Assembly (NCBI GenBank): GCA_020698575.1
Contig: CM036242.1
Coordinates: 40,668,662-40,732,661 of the forward strand
Direction: 5' to 3'
From: Bostrychus sinensis
Taxonomy: Eukaryota > Chordata > Actinopteri > Gobiiformes > Eleotridae
DNA length: 64,000 nucleotides
Below are positions 44,788 through 63,500 of this stretch, in pieces. How positions within the stretch are numbered: position 1 is the first letter of the stretch; every line of letters starts with the position of its first letter. The translations under genes were made by a program, and so were the position numbers. Under the pieces are notes generated by a model. It worked only from the letters and a program-made list of their open reading frames with translations. It was not told where the DNA came from and ran no database searches.

Positions 44788-45652
44788 CCATCCATCCATC
44801 TTTTTTCTTCCGCTTTATCCGGGGCCAGGTCGCGGGGGCGCAGTCTAAGCAGGGTTGCCCAGACTTCCCTCTGCACAGACACTTCCTCCAGCTCACCCAG
44901 AGGGACCCCAAGCTGTTCCCAGGCCAGCCGAGAGACATAGTCCCTCCAGCGTGTCCTAGGTCTTCTCCGGGGCTTGCTCCTAGTGGGACATGCCCAGAAC
45001 ACCTCCCCAGGGAAGCGTCCAGGAGGCATCCGGAACAGATGCACGAGGCACCTCAGCTGGCTCCTCTCGATGTGGAGGAGCAGCGGCTCTACTCTGAGTT
45101 CCTCCAGGGTGGCTGAACTCCTCACCCTATCTCTAAGGGAGCACCCAGCCACCCTGCGGAGGAAACAAATTTCATGACTCAGAGTTCCTGACCATAGGTG
45201 AGAGTGGGAACGTAGATCGATGGTAAATTGAGATCTTCGCCTTTTGGCTCAGCTCCTTCTTTACCACAACAGACCGATACAACGACCGCATTACTGCAGA
45301 CGCTGCACCGATCCGTCTGTCAATCTCACGCTCCATCCTTCCCTCACTCGTGAACAAGACCCCGAGATACTTAAACTCCTCCACTTGAGGCAGGAACTCA
45401 CCTCCGACCTGGAGAGGGCAGGCCACCCTTTTCCAGTCGAGAACCATGGCCTCGGACTTGGAGGTGCTGATTCCCATCCCAGCCGCTTCACACTCGGCTG
45501 CAAACCATCCCAGTGCACACTGAAGGTCCTGGCTTGAGGAAACCAACAGGACAACATCATCTGCAAAAAGCAGAGATGAAATCCTGTGCTTCCCAAACCT
45601 GACTCCCTCTGGCCCCTGGCTGCACCTAGAAATTCTGTTAGTGTCATAAAAC
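44788..45652 (-). mobile_element. L2/CR1-like LINE fragment, copy 1
   Basis: Leftward reading gives the end of a reverse transcriptase ORF: GGEFLPQVEEFKYLGVLFTS, then EREIDRRIGAASAVMRSLYR, LLLHIERSQLRCLVHLFRMP and RPRTRWRDYVSRLAWEQLGV. The 3' end is a short (GGAT)n tail (44786-44800 on +). A 10-base duplication TGTGTAAAAT flanks it (44778-44787 and 45653-45662), so this is a 5'-truncated insertion. There is a small internal deletion near 45,170. Clade assignment is tentative. Confidence 0.82.
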
Positions 45653-46392
45653 TGTGTAAAATTTGTACAAATATATTTTAAGCGGCATCCAATTCATATT
45701 TAATTGGCACTGAAGTAGACAGATGTAACCATAAGCATACACTGTAACGGGACAGGGCTCAAACTATCCATTAAAAATATTATTTTGCTTTTAAAGAGAA
45801 TCTGTTGATAAAGCAAATTTCTGTTATACTTCAACAACAAGCTAGTTTTGGCAAATTATTTTTAAATTTCAACCAAGAAATAACTAAAACATTAAAAGTT
45901 GTGTCATTCCTCAAAACTAGAAACTGAACTGTCCCTTCTAAACCAAACTAAATGGTGAAGGATCAAACTCTCCCATCATTGTTCAGCTCACCAGAAGCCC
46001 CACTATCATTATTATTATTTTATTTGATTTCCTACATTTTCCTTTGGCATTGGCCCCAGATCTGACTCAGGTATAAGTCGTATCTACCTCTGCAGCAGGT
46101 GAGACGTACTGTGAACGAAGAGAGAGAGTCACTACCACAGCTCCGGGACAGGAGAGGTCTTTTACTGAAATCTAAGAGATGAGCCCACACACGATGTACT
46201 CTGATTGTACTCTGTTCTGATCGTCCTGTCGTGATTTTCAATAAACATTTTTTTTAGAGTTTCTAGAAGTGGGTGGATTTGTTTTTATTGGTTTGTTGTG
46301 TGAATTGGAGGAGTGGTTTCCAAGTGGTGGGTTGGGGGAGGATATCGGTTCAGTGTTTAGTCTGTTGCAGGGGAGTTCAAACTATGTCCCGG

Positions 46393-46602
46393 GAACAGGT
46401 GGACAGTAACGAAGTAAATTTACTTGAGTACTGTACTTAAGTATAGTTTTTGAGAATCTGTATTTTACTGGAGTAGTATTTTTAGGGGAAACTTACTACT
46501 TTTACTCCACTCCATCTAAAAAAAAAAATAATACTCTTTTACTCTACATTTCTAAAAATGCAAAAGTAACTTCTGCAGAGAAATTGTCTTCAAACCGAAA
46601 GA
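46393..46602. mobile_element. Decayed hAT relic with ACTTTTACTCC repeats
   Basis: GGACAGTAACGAAGTAAATT, TACTTGAGTACTGTACTTAA and ACTACTTTTACTCCACTCC are of the same style as the AGTAAAAGTAC family. The second LINE copy inserted immediately after it. Confidence 0.5.
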
Positions 46603-46617
46603 CAACTGACTTACTCC

Positions 46618-47176
46618 ATCCATCCTTCTTCTTCCGCTTTATCCGGGGCTGGGTCGCGGAGGCTGCAGTCTAAGCAGAGATGCCCAGACTTCCCTCTCTC
46701 CAGACACTTCCTCCAGCTCCTCTGGAGGAACCCCAAGGCGTCCCCAGGGAGGTGTCCCGGAGGCATCCGAAACAGATGCCCAAGCAACCTCAGCGGGCTC
46801 CTCTCGATGTGGAGGAGCAGCGGCTCTACTCCGAGCTCCTCCCGGGTAACCGAGCTCCTCACCCTATCTCTAAGGGAGTGCCCAGCCACCCTGCGGAGGA
46901 AACTCATTTCGGCCGCTTGTATCCGGGATCTTGTCCTTTCGGTCATGACCCAAAGCTCATGACCACAGGTGAGAGTAGGAACGTAGATCGATGGTAAATC
47001 GAGAGCTTCGCCTTTCGACTCAGCTCCTTCTTCACCACGACAGACAACAAACTCCTCCACTTAAGGCAGGAACTCTCCTCCGACCTGGAGAGGGCTGGCC
47101 ACCCTTTTCCGGTCGAGAACCATGGCCTCGGACTTGGAGGAGCTGATTCTCATCCCAGCCGCTTCACACTCGGCTG
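46618..47176 (-). mobile_element. L2/CR1-like LINE fragment, copy 2
   Basis: Same family and orientation as copy 1 (YVPTLTCGHELWVMTERTRS, LLLHIERSPLRLLGHLFRMP). A perfect 15-base target duplication CAACTGACTTACTCC lies at 46603-46617 and 47177-47191. Relative to copy 1 it lacks about 100 bases after 47,045 and a stretch near 46,745. It landed next to a decayed AGTAAAAGTAC-type repeat. Confidence 0.85.
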
Positions 47177-47191
47177 CAACTGACTTACTCC

Positions 47192-48029
47192 CTAAAGATA
47201 ATTATTTACCACATTATACTGACAAAAAAAGTCCTGGAAAACACTGGAGGTGCCCTGATTTAGTTCCAAAGATCAGCTGATTTGAAGCCTAAATATTGTT
47301 TTAACAATGGACAACAGATTTTTAAGTATATACATGTAGTAAAATTATTTAGGACAAATAAAATGATAATCACAAAAATGGGTCCTACAAACAGACCGAC
47401 AGAGAACCACTGCACTGCAGAAGTTTGTTTAAAGACTCAAGGACTTGTGGAAAAATATTGAAAAGTTAAACTTTTATTGCAATTCATTAAGCAAGAAAAA
47501 AACAAACATCATTCACATTATGTAACAACAGAAAAGTGGAAAAGAGAGCTGTGTTTCCTTTAAGTGCACCAATTAATTCCCAACACTTTTCACTCAAATC
47601 TCAAACAAATACTACAGAGATTTGTACACAGAGCAGCAGGGAATGTTTCCTCACAAGACATCCACCCAAGAAAAGAAAATCAACACAACAGATTCAAAAG
47701 TAGGAAAAGGATTTGTATATGGATGTTTGAGTGTGAGCAGCAACAATGTTTCCAAGACATTTTAGTTTTAAATGTATTTGGGAGTCCTTAAAGTCATTGC
47801 TGGGTCTTGGTAAACTTGTAGTGGAAAACAGACTCATAGTTTGGAGAAACAGACAGGAGCAAAACTATAGAGACTAAGCATGTGTTTTAAATGCAAAAAA
47901 TAGACACAAAGTCCATTTGAAAGTGTGGTCTACAGAGGACACTTCTTTATAAACATGATTCTTTCTTTTAACCTCTTCTGTTTATGCCAGTTCATGTAAT
48001 GGAGTCTGTTTTTTTCTAAAAATAAATTA
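47192..48029. other. Intergenic, nothing recognised
   Basis: AT-rich sequence between the second LINE and the palindromic element. A 75-codon frame at 47564-47791 has no recognised domain. Confidence 0.5.
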
Positions 48030-48490
48030 AAAAATGAAATATTTTCAATATTCTCAATGCAAAGTGGATTTTTCTGGGTTGGATTATTACAGCCTTGGGT
48101 CTGTCAAAGATCACCAAAAACATGGACTCGGGATTTTTTTATGTAATAACAAAAAGTTACAGCCAGTTTTAATGGGAGTTGGTTTTTAGAATCTACATAG
48201 TACAAGAAAAAAATTATCCCTAAAAATAAATGTGGTAATTTTTGACAGACCCAAGGCTGTAATAACCCCCCCAACCCCCAATTAAAAATCTACTTGGCAT
48301 TGAGAATATAAAAAAAAAAAAAAAAAAATTGTGTACGTTTTTTACACATAAAAAATGTATTACATAAACGATAATTAAATATTTGGTATTTATGTTCAGG
48401 GCACAATTTGATAAAAAATATACATGCAAAAAAAGTACATTTTTTATGTTTTATGTCGGGGACACTTTAAAATTGGGGCACAAGGGTTAA
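48030..48490. mobile_element. Second palindromic piggyBac-like copy, left end lost
   Basis: ATTACAGCCTTGGGTCTGTC and GACAGACCCAAGGCTGTAAT face each other, and the right border GGGGCACAAGGGTTAA matches the 51.3-52.6 kb element. The outer left arm is missing. Confidence 0.7.
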
Positions 48491-48840
48491 AGGGGAAAAT
48501 ATAACTTTGCTTGTTTTTTTGCAAATTTTTCCACATTTTTCTCCACAGAGCCCCACTACATTTCAGAGTTTTGTTGTTTTCTCCTCCTCGTGTCCTTACA
48601 AAAGTTTCCTCTGCCTTTTGTCTGCTCTGCCCTGACAAAAATCTAAGAAATAAACCCATCGCTGGCTCGTTGTTATGGCAAACCGAGACGGGTCGCTTTC
48701 TCGCCAGACCAGAGACCTTTCTTACAAGGCTGTTTATTCATTTCATGTCTCATTTTTCCATCACACAAACTCAGAAGCTGTTTATTTATTTAAGGTAAAG
48801 CAGTTACATTGTTCTCCATTGTACTACTACTTTTAAAGTC
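48485..48840. mobile_element. Decayed MITE related to 21.77-22.22 kb
   Basis: CTGCTCTGCCCTGACAAAAA, AGAAATAAACCCATCGCTGG and CATCACACAAACTCAGAAGC TGTTTATTTA parallel the 21.8-22.2 kb repeat (CTGCTCTGACATGACAAAAA; CATCACACGGACTCCAAAAC). Confidence 0.55.
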
Positions 48841-50062
48841 TTTGTTAGTTGTTACAGTAATATTTTCACTGGCACATCTGTTAGAAGCCATACAAAACAT
48901 GGCTCCTCTGCTTCTCTAAACTGTGAGAGTACTAACAATTACCTACTGTAAGCTTTACAAAATACTGGGATATCTGTGTCATTCTGGTGGTTTCTAGCTT
49001 GTGCTCATGTTTGTTAAGAAACACTGAGCATGGAAAAGCCTTACGGTGATTACAGGGCCAAGAACAGTTTTAGCAACCTCAGTGGGATTATCCCAGTTAA
49101 ACCCTGAGGCCCCTGGCTCCTTTCAGGGTTTTTCAAATGTATTTTTGCTCTCATTTGGGCATTTCTTATGTTAGGGTGATAGTATTTGACAAAGATGTTC
49201 ATTAATAAATGATCTTTTGAATTTCAGCATCACAACTAAAAATAACTGAATCTTCTACTGTCTGGACAAAAAAAAAAAAACTCATGTTCTTCTTCTTAAA
49301 GCTCTTTTAGGTCACTGGGTCACATTTAAAAATATAAAACATGAAGATAAAAACTTTTTTTTAAATTGTTTTTTGCTCATTAATCCCTCTCCTCATCATA
49401 CAGAGCAAAAGTGAATTCATTTTTATATTTTTAACCCTCTAAATGCCAGTTTATTCTCATAATTCCAACATATTTTTTTTAAATAAAACATGAATTATTC
49501 ACTGTTTAATGATGCAAAGTGTTGTTTTGTTTGTGCAGAGATTACCAGCTTCTGACAGGTCTCCGATTCGCCCCAACACTGATTTTGATACATTTTTACT
49601 TTTTGTGCCATTACAAGAAAAGGGCTGAGACTCTTAAAGCCCTAAAAGCCCTGGGCTACACTCACTATTATCTAATGGAATTATTTCCCACAGTGCAATG
49701 AGAAAATGGTGGATCTGGTGGTGATGTTTTTGTTTGTGTACTTTTTTGGCCAATTACAGAGGAATTAACATGATTTAACATTTCTGTATTGGAACGGCAG
49801 CAGAGTTCAAGTAAGTGATTTTAATGCGAGTCAATGAGACCAAAAATACATTTTATGAGGAAGAGAGAGAGTTTTTTGTCAAGACAATAGAAAATTCTTA
49901 TTTTTTTTTTCAGCTGAGGGTTAAATAGAAGTTTTGAGGTTTGTCTTATTTGTGGCATTCTGCAGAGCCACAAATGACCCACTAAAAAAAGACAAGTTGC
50001 CAAGGTTTTTGACCCAGGATTTAAATAAATGTTAATTTGTTCCGTTCTTTAATGTAGGGCAG
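48841..50062. other. Intergenic, possible TTAA-bordered relic
   Basis: TTAACCCTCTAAATGCC at 49432 and CAGCTGAGGGTTAA ending near 49,924 could be the borders of another decayed TTAA-type element. Otherwise nothing recognised. Confidence 0.35.
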
Positions 50063-50285
50063 GTTCTCAAACTGTGGCACGGGTACCACTGGTGGTACTC
50101 GAGGAGTCTTCTGCTGTCATTAGGTAGTTTCATTTAAAGACAGTTTTATTTCTGGTCTAGTCCTGGTTTAGGCCTGTGTTAGTCAAGATTTACAAATCAT
50201 TTCAGTCCATAAAGCTGGGAATTTGAAATCCAACTTCTGTCTGAGGTGGTAATGGTGTGAAAAGTAAGGGAACTGCTGTTGTAGA
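50063..50285. mobile_element. Short hAT-like relic with a few 11-bp units
   Basis: GGTTCTCAAACTGTGGCACG GGTACCACTGGTGGTACTC opens as the 24.5-kb element does. TCTAGTCCTGGTTTAGGCCT retains two or three units. GTCTGAGGTGGTAATGGTGT matches the other end. Probably close to the unexpanded form of the family. Confidence 0.6.
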
Positions 50286-50406
50286 GCTGTGACGATGTAA
50301 ACTTAGGCCCAGGGGCAGTTCTGGGATGCAATGAGTGTCAGCAGCAGGTTTAAACTCGCTTTGTTGATGGAAAGCTACTTTTGAATTAAGTTCAGAGGTA
50401 GCCCCT

Positions 50407-50963
50407 CAGTGGTGGAAGAAGTACTCCGTTTCTTTACTAAAGTAAAAGTACAGATAAAGGAGCAAAAAAATGACTCAAGAAAAAGTATCACCTTAAAATT
50501 TCTACTGAAGTAAATGTATAAAAATACTTACTTTTAAATGTACTTGAGTAAAAAAGTATTTGGCACAGACTCGACAGCTCATGAATGTGTTAAATGTGAG
50601 GGATTTTGCTGATTCCAGATGAAATGAACAAACTGCTGCAGTAGAAGAGACTGAATCTGTCTCTGAGCTCTTTATTATTCTGATGTTTCTAAAGCAGTAC
50701 TACTTTACTGCATCTGTTATATTTAAGTACTGTGTGTCTACAACGAGGCCATGACAAAAACACATGATTTTAAACCAAAACTCAAAATACTGCTGTACTT
50801 CAAACCAACTCAGAAATGGAGTGGAGTAAAAAGTACAGATACTTGCTCTAAAAAGTACTAAAGTAAAAGTAAAAGTATCCTTTGTAAGATGTACTGAAAT
50901 AAAGTACAGATACCTGAAAATTGTACTTAAGTAAAGTAACTAAGTACTTTGACTCCACCACTG
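50407..50963. mobile_element. Complete hAT-type MITE (AGTAAAAGTAC family)
   Basis: CAGTGGTGGAAGAAGTACTC and AAGTACTTTGACTCCACCAC TG are inverted ends. Octamers TAGCCCCT (50399-50406) and TAGCTCCT (50964-50971) match at 7 of 8. The internal AGTAAAAGTAC repeats are characteristic. Confidence 0.87.
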
Positions 50964-51323
50964 TAGCTCCTATAAACACTAATAATTGTTTTGGTAACAT
51001 TTTACGCTACACTACACAGTGCAACTACAAACTGTAATAACATGTAGTTATCTTGTACCTACATCATGGGATTTTGTGTAATTACAGTCTCTAAGTACAA
51101 ATGTAATAAAAAATGCTTGTTACACTACTCCAACAAAATGCATAGTACCACCAAGTAAAGTAGTCACTGTACTGACGCTAAATGTACTTGGGTAGAGGTG
51201 CAAGTATTTTTATCACATTTGTACCTAGGAACTGCAAGTACGTAAAATGTCCTTCGTAAGTACAGCGTAGTTTTATTCAATGTTGTCTAAAATTCAAAGG
51301 AGAGATGATAGCCACTTTAGCCC

Positions 51324-52597
51324 TTAACCCTTGTGCCCCATTGAGGACAAAAGTGTCTTTATCATGTTTTGTTTTTTGTTTTTTTTTGATAACTTTGCAG
51401 TGGTTCTAACTTTTTCTGGTGTGTATTATGTTGATTTTCTAGACACAAATCTAATATGACTTCATTTTTACTCTAAATTTGTTACGTTGCTCCTGTTCAG
51501 TGACAAGTGTCCTTGTCAACAAAACAATGTATACATTCATGCTTTTTTGTACTTTTTTCACAAATCTTTTAATCAACTTCTGCCCTGAACATAAATACCA
51601 AATATTACTTTCAGAATTATTTTTTTTTTTTAGGATGTGGTGGGGTATTACAGCCTTGGGTCTGTCAAAGATCACCAACAACACTGATTCAGATGGATTT
51701 GGGATTTTTTTGTAGAAACAAGTTGGTTTTTAGATTCTACATAGAACAGAAAAAAATTATCCCTAAAAATAAATGTCGTTGGTGATCTCTGACAGACCCA
51801 AGGCTGTAATAACTCCCCTAAAAAAAATTTTCTTTGAAAATATTAAAAATATTTCATTTTTTGTGTCTTTTTTTTTTTTTTTTTAACAATCTTTTTATTT
51901 TTATTTTATTACATACACTGGCATAAAAAGGGTTAAAATTATAAAAATAATTAAATGTTTGGTATTTATGATCAGGGCAGAAGTTTTTATGAAGATTTAT
52001 GCAAAAAAAGTGGAAAAAATATGAATGTATACTAGGGGTGTAACAATACAGTAACTGTATCGATTTTTTTTCCTATGATACAGCTACATCGATACACATG
52101 ACCTTGTATCGAATCATATCGTCTTCTAGGAAGTGAATATCGATACACATGAAGTATCGATCAATAATATCGGAAATATCAAAATTTGAAATTTGTATGT
52201 TAAAATAAAACCAGATATGGCTTTATGGAGATAAATTTTGTGTTTTTAATTAAATAAAATGTTATATTCAACTTTTCTTCACTCTCTGTCTGCTGGACAT
52301 AATCAACCCCGGCCGCGGTGCTACATTTGTGAGTAAACTTTTATGATTTTTGGCAAAAAGTTGCTGTATCGATTATCGATACGAAGGTGTTGAATCGTAT
52401 CGAAACATATTGTTCCAAATTAGCCAATATTGTTCTTGAATCGTATCGAAACACTTCTAATCGATACATGTCGTATCGTTGCAAAAACGTATCGTTACAC
52501 CCCTAATGTATACATTTTTATGGTGTTTTCTGACAGGGACGCTTCTGTCTCTTAACGGTAAAAATGTAACTTTTTAAAATTGGGGCACGAGGGTTAA
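51324..52597. mobile_element. Palindromic piggyBac-like element
   Basis: TTAACCCTTGTGCCCC at the left and GGGGCACGAGGGTTAA at the right border the unit with TTAA on each side. Inner arms also pair: CTGCCCTGAACATAAATACC with GGTATTTATGATCAGGGCAG, and ATTACAGCCTTGGGTCTGTC with GACAGACCCAAGGCTGTAAT. A separate MITE (52033-52505) is inserted in the right arm. A sister copy is at 48.03-48.49 kb. Non-coding. Confidence 0.75.
52033..52505. mobile_element. hAT-type MITE (TAGGGGTGTAAC family), nested
   Basis: TAGGGGTGTAACAATACAGT and ATCGTTACACCCCTA are inverted ends, with GTATCGAT motifs inside. A perfect 8-bp duplication ATGTATAC flanks it (52025-52032 and 52506-52513). Confidence 0.88.
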
Positions 52598-53120
52598 AAC
52601 AGCTCCAAATTTTGCTTTCCAAGGGACACAGTTTGAAAAATAAATTGCTAAAAAATATTGTGTGTTATGGCAAGAAAATGTGACTCAAACACAGTAGTAG
52701 TGATGCTTTGATTGGCTGAAACTTTTTTTTGATTTTTAAATGTTTTATTACATTTTCGTAGCATGTTTTTATAATAACAATTGCCAATATGAAAATACAA
52801 TTTATTTTTAGCAATTAGTGCCTTGAATGGTTTGCCAAACAACTTAGAAACCTCATCTTCACCACAGACACCGCCATCTTAAAGGGTTAAACGTCCACTT
52901 CATGTCCACTGTGAATTGGTTAAGTGCTTGGAAGTCTTTGGGTACCTTTTTGGAGCCGATACGATGCTTTTGTTGGGGTTCCATGCTGTCACTGCTTCAC
53001 TAAATGTCAGTAAGGAGCGATTTGTCGTTTTGCACTTCAGTTTAAGCTGTGGAGGGAAACAAGGCCATGTTTTGTTTTGGGGTGGGACAGAGGGTAAAAG
53101 CTGCTCCGGGACAGTTGGGT

Positions 53121-59319
<6,199 letters not shown>

Positions 59320-59399
59320 CTACGGAGGCACATTACAGTGTATTCAAATTTACAAAAATCAGAAACTTTTTTTTTTTTAATCAGTATCAAACAGGCTCT

Positions 59400-62300
59400 T
59401 AATGTGCAGACAGGACTGCACTTTTTTTTAATTTTTATAACTTTTATTTAACATTTTTTAAACAAACAAATACAAGACTGGTTCACATCTAAAACACTGC
59501 ACAGCACTAAAACATTACACATTCTCCCGAGTCCACAGATAACTTAAGATTAATTTATGTCCACAGTGGTTGTCCATTAGAATCCAATTTACAGTTCACT
59601 CCCAGTGCTTCCAGTGGTTTCTTCCATTTGTCGAGAAAAAGCTGTGAACTCCCATCGATACAATGTCCCAGTCTAACCAGTCATGACATCAATGATGAGT
59701 GACTTCCACAAAGAAATGGAGGGAGGCTCATCCCCCACCCATCTCCTCATAATGCTTTTCCTAACATTAACAGTGACTGAATAGCATGCTCATGTTGTAC
59801 CAGTGAAACAGGGATATATCCCAGTAAACACATTAATGGGTTTCCTGTCACCTGATGACCAATGGCTGTACTAATTTTGGCACACACCTCTTTCCAAAAG
59901 GACTGAATAACAGTACATTCCCACAAGCAATGGGATCTAGTGCCCACTTGAGCTTTACACTTGAGACAATTTGGAGATGTTCCCACATTATACTTACTAT
60001 AAACGTATGGAGAAATATACACATTATGCAAAATATTGTACTGCAGTTCTTTAAATCGGTTACAAACAGAGATTTTAGATGGAAGGAGGAGAATTTTGTC
60101 CCACACTTTCATATCTATCTCACATTTAAGTAGTGTCCCCCAAGATTTTCTCAGCCATGCCAATTTGTCCACAATTAAGTCATAGATCTCTGAATAAAAA
60201 ATAGATATAAAATGTTTATGCTCCTTATTATCCATAAGAAATTTCTCCAGCCGTTAAGAGTCTGTTGAGACTTGTAATGATTTAGCAATTTTTAACACAT
60301 AATGTCTCAATTGCAAATACTTGTAAAACTCAGTATTAGATAATGAATACTGGGACTTCACGGATTCAAATGATTTAAACTCCCCATGTTTAAAGCGGTC
60401 ATAGAACCTAATTATACCTACTTTATGCCATCCCACAAAACCCGACCCTATGTTTTGTGGCAGAAGATCTGGATTATTTATAAGTGTTGACAAAATATTA
60501 AACGGGTGACTACTGTTAAAAAGTTTTCTCAATTTTCCCCATGTCCACAGAGCATTATATATCAGTGGATTATCCTTTATTATGTGAGGTAAGTCCTTCA
60601 GGCGTTTCCCTAGCAAGTTAACAGGTGAGGATGGTTTACATAACACGTCCTCAATATTTAGCCATGGCAAATCAGAATGTCCATGTATCCAGGAAGAAAG
60701 AATCCCCGCTTGTATTGAAAGAACATCATTTTCTATATTTGGTACTCCCCACCCGCCCAGTTCTTTCGGCAATTGTAGTATCTCTAATTTAATTTGTGGT
60801 TTTCTTCCTGCCCAAATGAAATCCACCATAGCCTTATTAATAACTTTTATGTCTTCTGACTTCAGAATTACGAACAACATGCCTGTGGTATATAATATTT
60901 TGGGCAGAATCACCATCTTGATGAGATTAATTCTACCCAAAAATGATATCAGAAGAGACCTCCATCTTGTCAGCATCTCTCGAAGATCTTGAATCATTCC
61001 ATTAATATTTTCTCTATACAAGTGGCTAACATCTGGTGTAACTTTAACTCCCAAATATACAAAACCTGATGGCACTCAGCGAAAGGGTTTAACATATACA
61101 GGTTCAGTGTTTCCTTTACTACACAGAGTCATTATAACGGATTTATCAAAATTTACTTTATATCCAGATATAAGACCAAAGTCTTTGATACACCTAGTAA
61201 GAACAGGTAAAGAGTTAGCAGGATCAGTCAATGTCAGAAGAATACCATCTGCATAGAGCAGAATTTTATGTTGTTTCTCCCCAATTTTTACTCCATGAAC
61301 ACTTGGATTTTGTCTGATGGCCATGGCCAGGGGCTCAATGGCCAAAGCAAATAATAGTGGTGACAAGGGGCTACCTTGTGCTGTACCTCTACCCAATGTA
61401 ATTGGAGCGGACAACAAACCGTTAGTCAACACAGATGCTACCGGTGCTTTGTATATAATTTTGATCCACCCCAAAAAATAAGGTCCAAAACCAAATCTTC
61501 TCATTATTTCAACCATATATTCCCATTCAATTCTATCAAATGCCTTTTCGGCATCCATAGAAACGATAACCCCAGGCATCTGATGAAAATTTATAAAATG
61601 AATAATATTAAATAGGCATCTAGTATTGTTATAGGAATTTCTCCCCTTAATAAAACCTGTCTGGTCTGCACATTACTTTTTCTAGTCTAAGAGCCAGTAT
61701 CTTTGAAAGTATCTTATTATCAACACCAAGAAGGCTAATAGGCCTGTAAGACGAGCATGATTCTGGGTTTTTATCTTTTTTAGCTATCAATGTTATATTA
61801 GCCTGGTACATAGATTCTGGGAGTTTAGATTCTTCAAATGATTTATTTAAAAACCCTTAGCAATAAACTATTTAATTTCCCTTTCATTCCCTTGAAAAAA
61901 TCAACTGGGAAGCCATCTGGCCCAGGACATTTCCCTGACTGGAGTGCAGATATAGCTTTATCCACCTCCATCAATGTTATGGGTGACTCCAGCAGGCTAA
62001 CCTGGTCTTCAGAGAGCTGGGGGAATACTAGGTCATTTAAGAAAAAGCCTTTTTTAAGCCTCATTTAAGAGTTAAGCCTTGTTATGTCAATCTCAGACCC
62101 ATATAAACTGGTATAAAATTCTCTAAAACATTAATTAATTTGATGATTTCCTACTTGCCTTTCATTATTCGCATCCACTACAGCTGTGATAAAAGAACTT
62201 GATGGAGTATTCTTCGCAAGGCAAGCCAAAAATTGGTTAGGTTTATTAGCTGATTCAAAAAGCCTTTGTTTGGCAAAAAGGACATCTCTTTCAGCCTTTC

Positions 62301-63115
62301 GTATGATCAGATTATATAAAAACGTCCTGGCAATCTTAAGCTCATTTAATGTTTCTGCTGATTTTGTTACATCATATTGTTTCTCCAACTTTTTTATATT
62401 ATTCTCGATGTCTAACTGCCTTGTTAATCGCTGTTTTCTTTTATCACTTGTGTGTGAAATAATCATCCCTCTCATATAAGCCTTATAACTATCCCATAAA
62501 GTTCTCGGGTCTATCTCCTCTTTATCTTTTGTTTCTAAAAATAATATTGCTTGCTCTGTTATAAGAAGTGTAAATTTCTCATTCAAAAGGGACAGTATGC
62601 TCATCTTCCAAGACATGGAGCGCTCAATATGTCTCAAGGGTTGAATGGTTAGGACTACAGGAGCGTGGTCAGAGAGACCATATGACCAATGTTCACCTGC
62701 TCAACTAATTGACTGATGCACTTGGACATAAAAATATAATCTATACGAGACGCTGACAAGTGAGGGTTAGAGTGGAAAGTAAACTGTTTAGTGAGTGGAT
62801 TGTGATGTCACCAGACATCCACAAGGTCAAGCTCATTTACAATTTGCAAGAGGGCTTTTGAATTTTTCAGTCAGAGTAGATTGTGGAGGGAGTCTATCCA
62901 ATTTTGGGCATAAAACAGAGTTAAAGTCACCTGCTAATATTATATTGGCACAGTCCATGTCCGCTAATTGACTAAATAATGCTGTATAAAAGCCTTCATC
63001 CTGTGCATTTGGGGCATATATATTACCTAGGAGGACAGTTTCCCCATCACGTGATAGAATAAACTTTTAACGGTCATGAATAAGTGGTATGTAACTATAC
63101 CTCTAACTGCAATAA
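59400..63115 (-). mobile_element. L1-type LINE, 5'-truncated and dead
   Basis: Read leftward this contains the C-terminal part of an APE endonuclease (NIYAPN, GDFNSVL; 62850-63060), a linker (62131-62637), reverse transcriptase (62064 to about 60900) and a C-terminal region with a cysteine-containing SPNCLKCKAQVGTRSHCLWE (about 59950). The 3' end lies near an A-rich run around 59,420. The 5' end fades into AT-rich sequence near 63.1 kb. It sits in rbbp7 intron 2, same orientation as the host gene. Confidence 0.88.
59747..62637 (-). pseudogene. L1-type ORF2 (endonuclease/reverse transcriptase) remnant
   Basis: Recognisable RT blocks are SGKCPGPDGFPVDFFK, YRPISLLGVDNKI, SMDAEKAFDRIEWEY, GTAQGSPLSPLLFALAIEP and LLYADGILL. 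The catalytic YADD box is YADG (glycine codon at 61244-61246), which would abolish polymerisation. From 61579 to 59747 the frame is single but interrupted by stops at 61076-61078 and 60254-60256. A frameshift lies near 61.6 kb, another stop near 61,860, and further stops in the endonuclease. Confidence 0.88.
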
Positions 63116-63500
63116 CTTTTTTATAGTATTATTATATATTATATATTATTATATAGTATTATATTATAGTATTTTATAGTATTTTTGAAACAGATACCAA
63201 TAATTCCTTTAAGATCATATTTGCTTTCATTTAACTAAGAAAATCTCAATTTTGTGAGTAGCACAAGTAAATTTTACAGTAAAGCTGTCAATGGGAAAAC
63301 CATGAGGCGAAGAAGGAAAAATCAAAATTTGCCCTTGTACTTAAATCTAATAAATAGTATAATTAAATAAAAAACTGGTTTGCCACTTTTGTGTGATTAT
63401 TATAGCAGTCTCATGCTTTTACAGTGAGGTTACACTTACCAACCCCACTTGTAATGGAAAGCTTTCTTTGGCAACTAAACTGTGATAAAAATGTTTCTGT

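Noticed and set aside
44754..45537. + strand frames at 44.75-45.54 kb
   Set aside because: They are antisense to the LINE reverse transcriptase fragment on the - strand.
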